Assembly (NCBI GenBank): GCA_903828645.1
Contig: CAIKNA010000171.1
Span: forward strand, 1-34,351
Length of the DNA: 34,351 nt
Source: an uncultured Bacteroidales bacterium
GTDB taxonomy: Bacteria; Bacteroidota; Bacteroidia; Bacteroidales; FEN-979
Direction of reading: 5' to 3'
In this document: positions 24,452-33,634 of the stretch, piece by piece
Position numbering within the stretch: position 1 is the stretch's first letter
How the letters are laid out: every line of letters begins with the position of its first letter
The notes under the pieces: model-generated
Databases searched by the model: none
Told to the model about the DNA's origin: nothing
The model's input: the letters and a program-made list of their open reading frames with translations, nothing else
Program-made: the position numbers and the translations under genes

Positions 24452-25330
24452 CTAATTCCGGTTATCCAGCCCCCAGTTTAACTTTTCCCGGATGGTTTGG
24501 AAAAAATTTTTATCTGTCAATCGCAGCAAATTAATCTTAAAAGGGGCTTTCCGGATAACCAGCTCAACCGAATGATCGACTTTTTCGATGCGTGAATCCA
24601 TGCTGACAAGAAATTCAGAATTCTTTCCCTCCACACATATCCTGATTTCACAATCGTCCCTGATAATAATAGGCCTGACGGTAAGGTTATGGCTTGCAAT
24701 CGGTGTAATTAAAAAATTTTCAGAATCCGGGGCAATGATCGGTCCCGTACAACTAAGCGAATATGCAGTTGAACCGGTAGGTGTAGCAACAATCAGCCCG
24801 TCCGCCCAATAGGCATTTAGAAATTCACCATTTATCCATGTCTTGATCGTAAGCATCGACATAACATTCGGCTTGGACACGGTGAGGTCGTTGAGCGCGT
24901 AGTTGATCGGGCCAAACAAGTTCTCCGGTGCCTCCAGTCTTAACAATGTTCTCTTTTCAATCAGGTAATTACCGTTTTGAATCGCATGAATTGCCGGGTT
25001 GATCCGTTCCTTTGATATACTTGACAGGAACCCCAGCCTTCCCAGGTTTATTCCCGTTATCGGAATTCCCGAATTACCAACAATACCTACCGCATCCAGA
25101 ATGGTTCCATCTCCGCCTATTGAAAACAGGAAATCCGCCCTGTTCTCAATCTCAGCCTGTTTTGTAAATAAAACAGGCTCCCTTTGAAAGATGATTTTTT
25201 CACTGAGGCTTTGAAAAAAAGGTTGATAAATTAAAGTGACCCCATTCAGATGGTACAAGGCATCAACCAACTCCTGGATAAAAGGGAGGGCTGTATCGGC
25301 TACAGTTTTTCCAAACAGGGCAATCTTCAT
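24452..25330 (-). CDS. nadK: NAD kinase
   Basis: Phosphorylates NAD to NADP in the cytoplasm using ATP or polyphosphate. Seen: the GGDGT motif (72-76), ALNDLTV (the NE/D substrate-binding motif), and ADGLIVATPTGSTAYSLS, which together define the family. The length of 292 aa is normal. A -7 box lies at 25362-25369, so the genes from nadK to ompH can have their own promoter in addition to transcription from rsgA and the CBS gene. Confidence 0.95.
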   Translation of the reverse strand: MKIALFGKTVADTALPFIQELVDALYHLNGVTLIYQPFFQSLSEKIIFQREPVLFTKQAEIENRADFLFSIGGDGTILDAVGIVGNSGIPITGINLGRLGFLSSISKERINPAIHAIQNGNYLIEKRTLLRLEAPENLFGPINYALNDLTVSKPNVMSMLTIKTWINGEFLNAYWADGLIVATPTGSTAYSLSCTGPIIAPDSENFLITPIASHNLTVRPIIIRDDCEIRICVEGKNSEFLVSMDSRIEKVDHSVELVIRKAPFKINLLRLTDKNFFQTIREKLNWGLDNRN

Positions 25331-25361
25331 GGTGTTTTGGAATTTTTTTCAAACGAGGGTG

Positions 25362-25369
25362 CAAAGGTA
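25362..25369 (-). promoter_or_regulatory. Candidate -7 box for nadK
   Basis: The minus strand reads TACCTTTG, a full TAnnTTTG match, 32 bases before the nadK ATG. The -33 region is poor. Confidence 0.5.
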
Positions 25370-25419
25370 CGTCAATTTTTCATTGGGACGAACCTTCAGA
25401 AATAACAATGGTACATTGA

Positions 25420-26085
25420 TCAGATGTTCAGATAATTCATCAGGGCATCGAAACGGTCCTGCAGGCCTTCGTGGAAGGAATCTTCCTTCGGCCATGACCC
25501 TGTTACGTTGAAACTCAACCGGGAGAAGGCCTGCAGTAAAGGACCTATTTCGATCCGGTTTACTTTGATGGTGACCTCCATTTTAGTCGTATCCGGGTAA
25601 TAAGTAACAAAACAGTTGAGAATTTTGGCATCATTCGATTCGACTATTTGAACAATTTCCGTCAGGTTGTAGTCCTTAACGTTGATTTCAAGAACGATAA
25701 TACCTCCCGGATTGTTTATACCGGCCATCTCAACAAGCGTGTGAACAACTGTTGGGAGAATAATCGAACCCAGGTAAAAGTTATTGTCTGTAACAACCGG
25801 CAACAGGGTAAGGTTATGCGCTGAGAACACTTTAAGAACATCATAAATATGCTCGTCCTCACCAACAAACACCCTGGACAGAGTTATTTTTAACCGGCCT
25901 ATTTCGTACCCCGGGTCATCGGTTGCCAGGATTTCTTTATCGGAAATCAAACCAATAAAATCTATTCCGTCAACAATGGGTAGATGCGACAGACGGGCCT
26001 CTTCCATCTGAACCAAGGCAAATGCACCTGTATCAGTTGTTTTCAGAGGGATTACATTACTGGTGATTAATTGTTTAGCTATCAT
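25420..26085 (-). CDS. CBS domain pair protein with ACT-like C-terminus
   Basis: Cytoplasmic regulatory protein of about 221 aa. Seen: two CBS motifs (about 1-60, with HLPIVDGIDFIGLISDKEIL, and about 65-125, with LTLLPVVTDNNFYLGSII), which usually bind adenine nucleotides, followed by a beta-alpha-beta segment (about 135-205) resembling an ACT domain. Its ligand and target are unknown; the constant neighbourhood with nadK suggests sensing of an adenylate or NAD(P). I chose ATG 26085 (MIAKQLITSNVIP), which overlaps the rsgA 3' end by 11 bases; an in-frame ATG at 26121 would overlap by 47. Confidence 0.85.
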   Translation of the reverse strand: MIAKQLITSNVIPLKTTDTGAFALVQMEEARLSHLPIVDGIDFIGLISDKEILATDDPGYEIGRLKITLSRVFVGEDEHIYDVLKVFSAHNLTLLPVVTDNNFYLGSIILPTVVHTLVEMAGINNPGGIIVLEINVKDYNLTEIVQIVESNDAKILNCFVTYYPDTTKMEVTIKVNRIEIGPLLQAFSRLSFNVTGSWPKEDSFHEGLQDRFDALMNYLNI

Positions 26086-26983
26086 TGAGGATGCTAAGAT
26101 AGGAATTATATCGTAAAACACTCACAGAACCAGATTCAACTCCTTCCTTCACCGCACATCCTGGTTCGTGCGTGTGCGAGCAATTTTTGTATTGACAAAA
26201 GGGGAGGAGACTCTCCATCTCCGGAAAGCACCTGTGAATTTCAGTTTTTTCAAAATCAATCAGGCCAAACTCCTTAATACCGGGCGTATCCACAATGAAA
26301 CCTGAATCGGCAAGTTCATACATTTCAGCAAAGGTGGTTGTATGCATCCCCTTCTGATGCATGGCTGAAAGCATCCCGATCCGTGGGTTCAGCGAAGGAT
26401 CGATTGCTTTGATCAAGGCAGATTTTCCAGCCCCGGAATGACCGGAAAAGAGGCTCACTTTTCCTTTAAGCAACTCCCTGATCAGCCCTGTTCCATCCCC
26501 GCGGATTGCTGAGGTCCGGTAACAGCGATATCCTGCATTTTCGTAAATATTGCCCAACTCATCAAGTGCCTCCACCTGTTCCTGCCCGTACAGATCAATT
26601 TTATTAAAAATAATGCTGGCAGGAATGTAATATGCTGCTGCGGTAACAAGAAAACGGTCGATGAAGCCGTTTGAGGTCCGAGGCTGCGCAAGGGTTGCAA
26701 CCAGGTAGGCATGATCGAGGTTTGCCGCTATGATGTGCGAAACCTTTGACAATTTCGTAGCTTTCCGGATGATGTAATTTTCCCGGGTGCTGATCTGGGT
26801 AATCATGCCGTGACTATCGCCCGGTAAATGTTCGACATTCACCTTATCGCCAATCGCCACAGGGTTGGTATGCTTGATGTTCTGCAAACGGAACTGACCC
26901 TTTAATTTACACTCGAGCCTCGATCCATCCTGCATCCTGACGATGATCCAACTTCCTGTCGATTTAACAACGATCCCTTCCAC
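26075..26983 (-). CDS. rsgA: Ribosome small subunit-dependent GTPase A
   Basis: Circularly permuted GTPase that checks late 30S subunit assembly. Seen: N-terminal OB fold (about 1-65, MEGIVVKSTGSWIIVR), then the G motifs in permuted order, NKID (G4), GHSGAGKSALI (G1) and DTPGIKEFG (G3), and a C-terminal zinc finger (CQYKNCSHTHEPGC; the three Cys and a His are ligand candidates). The length of 302 aa is typical. It is the first gene of the minus-strand cluster and overlaps the CBS gene, so the two are translated from the same message. Confidence 0.95.
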   Translation of the reverse strand: MEGIVVKSTGSWIIVRMQDGSRLECKLKGQFRLQNIKHTNPVAIGDKVNVEHLPGDSHGMITQISTRENYIIRKATKLSKVSHIIAANLDHAYLVATLAQPRTSNGFIDRFLVTAAAYYIPASIIFNKIDLYGQEQVEALDELGNIYENAGYRCYRTSAIRGDGTGLIRELLKGKVSLFSGHSGAGKSALIKAIDPSLNPRIGMLSAMHQKGMHTTTFAEMYELADSGFIVDTPGIKEFGLIDFEKTEIHRCFPEMESLLPFCQYKNCSHTHEPGCAVKEGVESGSVSVLRYNSYLSILNDS

Positions 26984-27104
26984 CAGTCAGATTTAGAGGT
27001 TATGCTGAATTATTCCTGAAAAAGATAAAAAGTACATTTTATGAACGACCATTTTTTTTCGGTTGTAAAAGTATGCAATTAATTGCAATTCCGATCCCCG
27101 GATA

Positions 27105-28208
27105 TCAAAGCAGTGAGTAGACTTTTCCCGGGAGACATTTGACAATTCCTTCAAATTCAAGGTTGAGCAATGAAGCCGAGACCTTGCTCATCGGATTTTC
27201 TGCCAGGATGCATATTTCATCGATACCCAATTGTCCGTTTTCCTGCAGAATGGATACAATTTTTTCCTCCTCAGCGGTCATTTCAATGAAAATTTTGCGC
27301 TGCGCAGCCTTCACAGGCCCTTTCGTCTCTTTCCAACCCATGAGGTATTCAATGTCATCAGCTTTTTGGATCAGGGCGGCCCGGTTCGTCCTGATAAGGT
27401 AATTTGTGCCGTCTGACAAAGGATCTGTAACCCTGCCCGGAACAGCAAAAACATCCCGGTTGTATGAATTGGCAATATCGGCAGTAATAAGGGCCCCACC
27501 TTTGCAGCCAGCCTCTACGACTACAAGGGCATCGCACAATCCGGCAATGATCCTGTTTCGTTTCGGGAAATTGGACCTGTCGGGCTTTGTCTTGCTTAAA
27601 AATTCAGTAACCAATCCTCCCTGTGTCAGCATTTTCTCTGCCAATGGCCTGTGCAGCCATGGATATACCGTATCGAGACCATGTCCTAGCACACCAATGG
27701 TGTTCAGTCCGGAATCAAGTGAAAACCGGTGTGCACAACCATCGATGCCGTAGGCAAGACCACTGACAACAAGAACCTGCTGTTGCTGAAGACCGGCTAT
27801 AAGTTCACGGGTGACGCTTTTCCCATATTCAGTAGCTTTTCTGGTGCCAACAATTCCGATCACTCTGTTTGAATTTAAATCAGCCGTTCCCTTGTAAAAC
27901 AGCAAAACAGGACTGTCAAGGCAGTGTTTAAGCCGATGCGGATAGGTAGTATCCTGAAAAAAAAGCGGGGTGATGCGGTAACGCTCAATAAAGGAGACCT
28001 CTTTCTCAGCTCTTATCAAAATCTCTCTGTTACCGACAGCCTGGGCAAGCAAATTGCCTATCCTGGGCATTGCTTTCAGATGACTCCTCGGTTCCCTGAA
28101 AACCGCCTCTGCACTTCCGCACATTGTGACAAGTTTTCGTCCAAGGATATCCCCCACCCCGGGGATGAGTGTTAACCCGATCTGGTAAATCAATTTATTT
28201 CCTGACAT
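27105..28208 (-). CDS. dprA: DNA-processing protein DprA (Smf)
   Basis: Single-stranded DNA-binding protein that loads RecA on incoming DNA in transformation. Seen: N-terminal helix-hairpin-helix/SAM-like region (about 1-75), the Rossmann-type core with GIVGTRKATEYG, VVSGLAYGIDGCAHR, GVLGHGLDTVYP, FPKRNRIIAGL and VVVEAGCKGGALITA, and a C-terminal winged helix (DML1-like, about 300-367). The length of 367 aa is normal. I chose ATG 28208 (MSGNKLIYQIGL); the ATG at 28232 adds eight unlikely residues. It stands alone with 121 bases to rsgA. Its presence alone does not prove competence. Confidence 0.94.
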   Translation of the reverse strand: MSGNKLIYQIGLTLIPGVGDILGRKLVTMCGSAEAVFREPRSHLKAMPRIGNLLAQAVGNREILIRAEKEVSFIERYRITPLFFQDTTYPHRLKHCLDSPVLLFYKGTADLNSNRVIGIVGTRKATEYGKSVTRELIAGLQQQQVLVVSGLAYGIDGCAHRFSLDSGLNTIGVLGHGLDTVYPWLHRPLAEKMLTQGGLVTEFLSKTKPDRSNFPKRNRIIAGLCDALVVVEAGCKGGALITADIANSYNRDVFAVPGRVTDPLSDGTNYLIRTNRAALIQKADDIEYLMGWKETKGPVKAAQRKIFIEMTAEEEKIVSILQENGQLGIDEICILAENPMSKVSASLLNLEFEGIVKCLPGKVYSLL

Positions 28209-28254
28209 CGTTCTGCATGTTTCGATCCGCATCCGCCCATGACATCACCTCATC

Positions 28255-28282
28255 CCCTGCCCTTCTCCTGAAGGAGACAGGG
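28255..28282. repeat. REP-like imperfect palindrome
   Basis: TCTCCT-GA-AGGAGA (28264-28277) is nested in CCCTG (28255-28259) and CAGGG (28278-28282). The sequence around it, with CCTCATCCCCTGCCC, resembles a dispersed intergenic palindrome seen in many bacterial genomes. It lies in the 221-base gap between two divergent genes. Confidence 0.5.
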
Positions 28283-28399
28283 AATTGCTTCTCCATTCAG
28301 TGCAGGCTGAATGATATAAATTATATGCTTTATCGGCTTCGTTCATAAATGGCAACATTGTGTGAATAACTTTTCTGTCTCTCGGATGAAATTTCAACA

Positions 28400-28407
28400 T
28401 AAATTTG
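28400..28407 (+). promoter_or_regulatory. Candidate -7 box for the glycosyltransferase gene
   Basis: TAAATTTG matches TAnnTTTG, 22 bases before the ATG at 28430. No TTG is found at the -33 distance. Confidence 0.5.
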
Positions 28408-28429
28408 ATCTAAATAAGAGCATATCATC

Positions 28430-29533
28430 ATGGATTTAAAAGGAAAGGCGCTCATTTGTCCTTTGGATTGGGGAATTGGCCATGCAACCCGTTGCGTTCC
28501 GGTTATTGCAAAACTAAAAGAACTTGGTTTTGAGGTAGTTGTTGCTGTCAGTGGCAGGCCACTTGAATTTATCAGCAAGGAATATCCCGGCATCCCGGTT
28601 GTTGAATTTCCCGGAGTCACCATCAATTACCCGAGGAACAACCAGGTTGCACTAAAAATGCTAACACTTTTACCTCGTTTGATTCATGGCATATGGAGAG
28701 AGCACCTCCTCTTAAAAAAGATTGCGGTACAATCAGGAGCAACACTCATCATATCAGATAACAGATTTGGATGCTGGCATTCTGAAATTCCCTCGGTGTT
28801 CATGACGCACCAGCTCGATATCCAGGTTCCGGCGAAACTTAACTTCATGAAGGGAATAATAAACTCAATAAACTACTGGTTTATAAATAAATATAAGGCA
28901 TGCTGGATTCCAGACTTTGAGCCACACCGGGGGCTTGCAGGATCCTTGTCGCACCCCGGGAAAGTACCGGTGAACGCATGTTATATTGGCATCCTTTCAC
29001 GGTTTTCAAAACCCACCCCTCCTCATCCCGGTTTTTCCCAGCCCGATTTTGATTTATTGGTCATGCTCTCTGGTCCGGAACCACAACGAACCATCCTTGA
29101 AGAAAAAATCCTTAAACAACTTGTGAGCATCAACATGCAGGTTGTCATGGTTTGTGGCAGGCCGGAATCAGATGAAGCCTATGTTCTGGACAACCGTATT
29201 CATGTTTTTTCCCACCTTGATTCCACGAAATTGCAGGAATTGATCACCAGGTCGGCCCTGGTGATTTGCCGGTCGGGGTTCTCAAGCATCATGGATGTAG
29301 TGACCCTTGGTAAAAGAGCAATTTTCATTCCCACTCCCGGCCAGACAGAACAGGAATATCTCTCCCGTTACCTGATGGAGAAGAAAATTTTTTTTTCAAT
29401 GGGGCAAGATGAATTTGACCTGATTTATGCCATTGAAATGTCTAAAAATTTTCCGGGAATGGTGATTCAGAACAACTACAAAGAGTTGGAAGCCCGGATC
29501 AGGGAATTGACGGGCATGACTAAACCTTCTTAG
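28430..29533 (+). CDS. GT-B glycosyltransferase, MurG/GT28-like
   Basis: Predicted cytoplasmic sugar-nucleotide glycosyltransferase of 367 aa. Seen: an N-terminal Rossmann half that opens ALICPLDWGIGHATRCVPV, a GHATR loop like the acceptor loop of MurG-type enzymes, and a C-terminal half with VMLSGPEPQR and the donor-binding segment SALVICRSGFSSIMDVV followed by IFIPTPGQTEQEYLS. The true MurG of the organism is likely elsewhere in a division cluster, so the donor and acceptor are unknown; a surface glycan or glycolipid role is possible. Its last 14 bases overlap the end of the convergent lgt gene. Confidence 0.85.
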   Translation: MDLKGKALICPLDWGIGHATRCVPVIAKLKELGFEVVVAVSGRPLEFISKEYPGIPVVEFPGVTINYPRNNQVALKMLTLLPRLIHGIWREHLLLKKIAVQSGATLIISDNRFGCWHSEIPSVFMTHQLDIQVPAKLNFMKGIINSINYWFINKYKACWIPDFEPHRGLAGSLSHPGKVPVNACYIGILSRFSKPTPPHPGFSQPDFDLLVMLSGPEPQRTILEEKILKQLVSINMQVVMVCGRPESDEAYVLDNRIHVFSHLDSTKLQELITRSALVICRSGFSSIMDVVTLGKRAIFIPTPGQTEQEYLSRYLMEKKIFFSMGQDEFDLIYAIEMSKNFPGMVIQNNYKELEARIRELTGMTKPS

Positions 29534-30317
29534 AAGAGAGGAACACAAAGATCATCCCCGCAACGACAAAAGGGATTGATAACATCTGCCCCATATTCAG
29601 GTAAAGCCCGTGTTCAAAACCAACCTGGGGTTCCTTAATGAATTCTATCAGAAAGCGCATGCCGAAAACCAGGATCATAAAAAGGCCGAACAGGAATCCC
29701 GGGGCTGGTTTACCATCCTTTTTGTAGTAATACCACCACAAGAGAAAAAAGATTGCAAGGTAGGTTAAACCTTCATAGATCTGCGTGGGATGCCGCGGCA
29801 TCAAACCCTCGGAAGGAGTTGTTGACCTGAGAAACTGAAAACCCCATGGGAGCGATGTGGGCAGTCCGTATATTTCTGAATTCATCAGGTTCCCCATACG
29901 GATCATAAAACCAGCCAAAGCAACCACAATGACAATCCGGTCCATCACCCAAAGAAAAGGCTTCTTCCGCACAAAAGAGAAAATGAGGATGGAAAGGATG
30001 ATCCCGATGCCCGCCCCATGGCTGGCCAGGCCACCCTCCCAAACCTTGAAAATCTTCACAGGGTGGGCAAGGTACCATGCAGGTTCATAAAAAAACACAT
30101 GACCCAAACGCGCCCCCACGATGGTACCGATAATCATATAGGTAGTCAGTTCATCCAGCAGTTTAATGGGTACATCCTCTTTGGCAAAGAATTTCTGCAT
30201 GATCAGGTAACCAAAGAAAAAAGAGAGTGCGAAGAACAGTCCATACCAACGGACCGCAAAACCTCCGAATTCGAATATTTCAGGACTTGGATTCCAGATA
30301 ATGGAGGATACTAACAT
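29520..30317 (-). CDS. lgt: Prolipoprotein diacylglyceryl transferase
   Basis: Inner-membrane enzyme that transfers diacylglycerol from phosphatidylglycerol to the lipobox cysteine of prolipoproteins. Seen: about seven membrane helices, the WEGGLASHGAGIG motif (93-105), the Lgt signature around RMGNLMNSEIYG (Arg140, Asn143, Glu148), and RFLIEFIKEPQ near 222. The length of 265 aa is normal. The gene is separated from the upstream DUF2723 gene by the large heptamer array and shares 14 bases with the convergent glycosyltransferase. No clear -7 box is visible, so it may be read through from the DUF2723 gene. Confidence 0.95.
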   Translation of the reverse strand: MLVSSIIWNPSPEIFEFGGFAVRWYGLFFALSFFFGYLIMQKFFAKEDVPIKLLDELTTYMIIGTIVGARLGHVFFYEPAWYLAHPVKIFKVWEGGLASHGAGIGIILSILIFSFVRKKPFLWVMDRIVIVVALAGFMIRMGNLMNSEIYGLPTSLPWGFQFLRSTTPSEGLMPRHPTQIYEGLTYLAIFFLLWWYYYKKDGKPAPGFLFGLFMILVFGMRFLIEFIKEPQVGFEHGLYLNMGQMLSIPFVVAGMIFVFLSSKKV

Positions 30318-30352
30318 ATATGGTTGGGCTTTTACCTATCTGTATTTACGAG

Positions 30353-30494
30353 TGACAAGCCAATTTACAAGTGACAAATGACAAGTGACAAATGACAAGT
30401 GACAAGTGACGAATGACAAGTGACAAGTGACAATTGACAAGTGACAAGTGACGAATGCCGGTCAATGATCGCTCACTTGTCATTTGTCATTTGA
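30353..30494. repeat. Heptamer array (TGACAAR)x12 with inverted arm
   Basis: Twelve consecutive 7-bp units run from 30372 to 30455 (TGACAAA, TGACAAG, TGACGAA or TGACAAT), with one outlying unit at 30353. After a short spacer the sequence turns back: 30473-30489 is the exact reverse complement of 30372-30388 (17 bp). The inverted arm includes the stop codon of the DUF2723 gene. The transcript could fold into a long hairpin. Confidence 0.92.
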
Positions 30495-33400
30495 ATGACT
30501 TGATCTTCATATTGAACAATGTATCAATCTTCGCTGCAAGTTTGGGCTGATGGTTCTCCGAAGCGATCATCGACATCCTTTTAATGATTCCAAGGGAGGT
30601 CTGGACATCCTGCTCAAAATATTGGGAATTGGCCGGGGCAAACGAATAGTAATAATCAAGGTTCTGGCTGCATATCTCTGCAACGCGTTCAACAAGCTTA
30701 TTCGCTTTCTCAGGTGCGCCGGCTTTATAATAAATCTCCGCATAAGGGAGCATATACATGTCGTATGGAACCTTTGAATCAGGGAAATACTTGATGTAGA
30801 TGTCGAGCATTTCAATGGCTTCCTTTTTCTTTCCCTGCGACACCAGTGATTGTGCAACGCGCATGAAGTTTGTCTTTGGCCTTACTGCGTTGTTCAGACT
30901 TTCAGGATCAACATATACATGCGGATCATTGAGATTTCCCCAGGCACATTTGTTTTTCAGAATATCGTATGAAGTAAGTGCATCAACGCCACCCATCCCC
31001 TGGATGTAATCGGCATTATCGGCTTTGACCGGCATGAATTTATATACCCAGCCCTGTACGAGGCAGAATGAGTCGATGGCAACACAATGATTTACACTTG
31101 AAGGTGCTGCAAAATAGATCGGGCGTTCCCATTTGTTCGAAGCCAGCAGGTCAAGCAACATCAGGTCATTTTTGTATAGCTGGTTTGTGCGGATGGTCCA
31201 GCAAATTGAGTCGACCATTTTTCCCTGGAGATGTTTGGGAACGATTCCATACTTTACGCAGGCTGCAGAATCAACGGTGATTTTCACCTTTTTTGAAGGG
31301 AAGAACTTCATTTTTTCCCCATTCTGAAGGGTTATAAAAGATTGGGGATTGTCGCTCTTAATGAAGTCGATCATGTCTTTCAATTCAACATATCCCTTGA
31401 TCCCGATATCGTAAAACGGAAGGATGTCGTTTGTTCCCTGCCTGTATTGTTCCTGGTTAAGGGTAAGCGGGATTGGATTGGAGTTATATGCTTTTTTGTA
31501 GAGTTGATTGATATACCAGGGGCCTGAGGCCAGCATGAGGTTTACCACGCGTATATCGGTACCGATGCCTTCTACCTCCTGGTCGTACCATAAAGGGAAA
31601 GTATCGTTGTCGCCATTGGTGAACAGGATTCCCTGGGGGGAGCATGAATTCAGGTAATTCGCTGCAAAGTCACGGCAGGCATATTTGCCCGAACGATCGT
31701 GGTCATTCCAGTTTTCCTTCGCCATGATTACAGGGACGAGCAGCAGGCACAACCCGAACACAATCGCAATGGAAATATTTTCTGCCAGCTTTTTTTTCAG
31801 GAAGTTGATGAGTGGAATGATTCCCAAACCTATCCAGATGGCAAAAGCATAAAACGAGGCTGCATAGGCATAGTCCCGCTCACGGGGCTCATAAGGCTGC
31901 TGGTTGAGGTAAACCAGGATGGCCAGTCCTGTCATGATAAATAGCAGCGAGATGATCATGGTTCCCTTATAATCCTTGCCCATATGGAAGAAAAATCCGA
32001 TAAGCCCAAGGATCAGCGGTAGTAAATAATATTTGTTGGCGGCACGGTTCTTCTTGCTGTCGGGAAGATTGGTCTGGTCGTTGCCCAGCCGCATCTTATC
32101 AATGAAAGGAATCCCGCATATCCAGTTTCCATCCTCCTTGCTGCCACCAAAGCCTTGCACGTCATTCTGCCGGCCGGCAAAATTCCACATAAAGTAGCGG
32201 ATGTACATGTGACCTATCTGGTAGGTGAAAAAATATTTCAGGTTTTCGGTAAAAGTCGGCCGGTTCAAGGTTCCCGGTTTTCCATCTTGTCCGGTAACTT
32301 CAACCGGAACCCCTTCTCCACCCCAGTTTTTGTAGAACTCCGCGGCCCCCTTGCGCTGGTTGCTCCACATGCGCGGGAAAATTGTCGTGAACTTTGGGTC
32401 CCAAACCGGTACGGTTCCCTTCCTGTTATCGATGACGATGTATTTACCTGCTTTCACATCTTTTTGATAAACAGGGTTCCCGTCGGCATAATCCACGATA
32501 GGGGCATTGTAATATTGTCCGTAAGCAATCGGGAAGTCACCATATTGCTCCCGGTTGAGGTATGAAAGCAGGCTTACGGCATCCTGCGGTGCATTTTCAT
32601 TGATAGGGGTATCGGCATTCGCACGGATTACCAGCATTAAAAAAGAAGAATATCCGATAAGAATAAATGCAAACGACAGGATGATTGTATTCATCACTGT
32701 TTTTCCGTGTTTGCGTGTAAAATAGAGTCCCCACACGATTAACCCGGTAAGCAGGGCAAAATAAAACATCGTTCCTGAATTGAACGGCATCCCGAAAACA
32801 TTGACAAAGAGTATTTCAAATTTGCCGGACAGTTCAACCGTCCATGGTATAATAACGAACATGACAAAGGCAAGGACCAGGATTGAGATGATAAAGGTGA
32901 TCAGCATGCCAAGTTTGGTTGGATTCGGGTATTTTTTATAGTAGTATACCATGCAGGTCGAGGGAATTACCAGCAGGTTCAGGAGGTGAACACCGATTGC
33001 AAGCCCCATCAGGAAAGCGATAAGGACAAGCCATCGGTAGGAGTGTTTTTCCTCGGCAACATCCTCCCATTTCAGGATGGCCCAGAAACAGATCGCGGTG
33101 AATGCCGATGACATTGCGTAAACTTCACCTTCAACTGCCGAAAACCAGAATGTGTCGGTAAAGGTATAGGTCATGGCTCCGATGAAAGCAGCAGCAAATA
33201 CAGTGTACATCTGGCCATTGGTCATCTCGCCTTTTGGGGCAACAATTTTTTTTGCAAACAATACGATGCTCCAGAAAAGGAATAAAATGGTGAAGCCGCT
33301 GGAAAGGCCCGACATCACATTCACCATCCGGGCCACATGCGAAACATCTCCAAAGGCAAAAAGGGAGAAAAACCGTCCGATCATCTGGAACAAGGGTGCT

Positions 33401-33558
33401 CCCGGAGGGTGCCCAACCTGCAATTTAAAAGCTGTGGCGATGTACTCCCCGCAATCCCACCAACTTGCCGTAGGTTCTATGGTTAACAGGTAAACCGTGG
33501 ATGCAATGATAAAAGTAGCCCAACCGAAAATGTTGTTCAGTTTCTGGAAATTCTTCAT
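30487..33558 (-). CDS. DUF2723 / TMEM260-like GT-C glycosyltransferase with TPR tail
   Basis: Large inner-membrane protein of 1023 aa. Seen: multiple N-terminal membrane helices (about 10-590), the GT-C-type first loop WWDCGEYIATAFKLQVGHPPGAPL (split here: Asp35 and Glu38 are the likely catalytic or metal-site acidic residues), a soluble region (about 620-900) with TNGDNDTFPLWYDQE, and C-terminal TPR-like helices (about 910-1000). The family (PF11028, GT117) includes human TMEM260, a protein O-mannosyltransferase, so the protein may glycosylate exported proteins; Bacteroidetes are known for general O-glycosylation. Substrate is inferred, not shown. The stop codon lies in a heptamer repeat. 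Confidence 0.9.
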   Translation of the reverse strand: MKNFQKLNNIFGWATFIIASTVYLLTIEPTASWWDCGEYIATAFKLQVGHPPGAPLFQMIGRFFSLFAFGDVSHVARMVNVMSGLSSGFTILFLFWSIVLFAKKIVAPKGEMTNGQMYTVFAAAFIGAMTYTFTDTFWFSAVEGEVYAMSSAFTAICFWAILKWEDVAEEKHSYRWLVLIAFLMGLAIGVHLLNLLVIPSTCMVYYYKKYPNPTKLGMLITFIISILVLAFVMFVIIPWTVELSGKFEILFVNVFGMPFNSGTMFYFALLTGLIVWGLYFTRKHGKTVMNTIILSFAFILIGYSSFLMLVIRANADTPINENAPQDAVSLLSYLNREQYGDFPIAYGQYYNAPIVDYADGNPVYQKDVKAGKYIVIDNRKGTVPVWDPKFTTIFPRMWSNQRKGAAEFYKNWGGEGVPVEVTGQDGKPGTLNRPTFTENLKYFFTYQIGHMYIRYFMWNFAGRQNDVQGFGGSKEDGNWICGIPFIDKMRLGNDQTNLPDSKKNRAANKYYLLPLILGLIGFFFHMGKDYKGTMIISLLFIMTGLAILVYLNQQPYEPRERDYAYAASFYAFAIWIGLGIIPLINFLKKKLAENISIAIVFGLCLLLVPVIMAKENWNDHDRSGKYACRDFAANYLNSCSPQGILFTNGDNDTFPLWYDQEVEGIGTDIRVVNLMLASGPWYINQLYKKAYNSNPIPLTLNQEQYRQGTNDILPFYDIGIKGYVELKDMIDFIKSDNPQSFITLQNGEKMKFFPSKKVKITVDSAACVKYGIVPKHLQGKMVDSICWTIRTNQLYKNDLMLLDLLASNKWERPIYFAAPSSVNHCVAIDSFCLVQGWVYKFMPVKADNADYIQGMGGVDALTSYDILKNKCAWGNLNDPHVYVDPESLNNAVRPKTNFMRVAQSLVSQGKKKEAIEMLDIYIKYFPDSKVPYDMYMLPYAEIYYKAGAPEKANKLVERVAEICSQNLDYYYSFAPANSQYFEQDVQTSLGIIKRMSMIASENHQPKLAAKIDTLFNMKIKSFK

Positions 33559-33594
33559 AAAAACTTATTTTTCTGGAATTACGCTGCGAAAGTA

Positions 33595-33602
33595 CAAATT
33601 TA
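33595..33602 (-). promoter_or_regulatory. Candidate -7 box for the DUF2723 gene
   Basis: The minus strand reads TAAATTTG, matching TAnnTTTG, 36 bases before the ATG at 33558. An inverted repeat (ACCCGC-AAACA-GCGGGT, 33602-33618) abuts it and may be an operator. Confidence 0.5.
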
Positions 33603-33634
33603 CCCGCAAACAGCGGGTGGTAATAATTTTTTTT

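Noticed and set aside
30353-30494. CRISPR or plasmid iteron origin
   Set aside because: No spacers; units are tandem heptamers with no replication initiator gene nearby, and the location between two housekeeping genes fits a microsatellite better.
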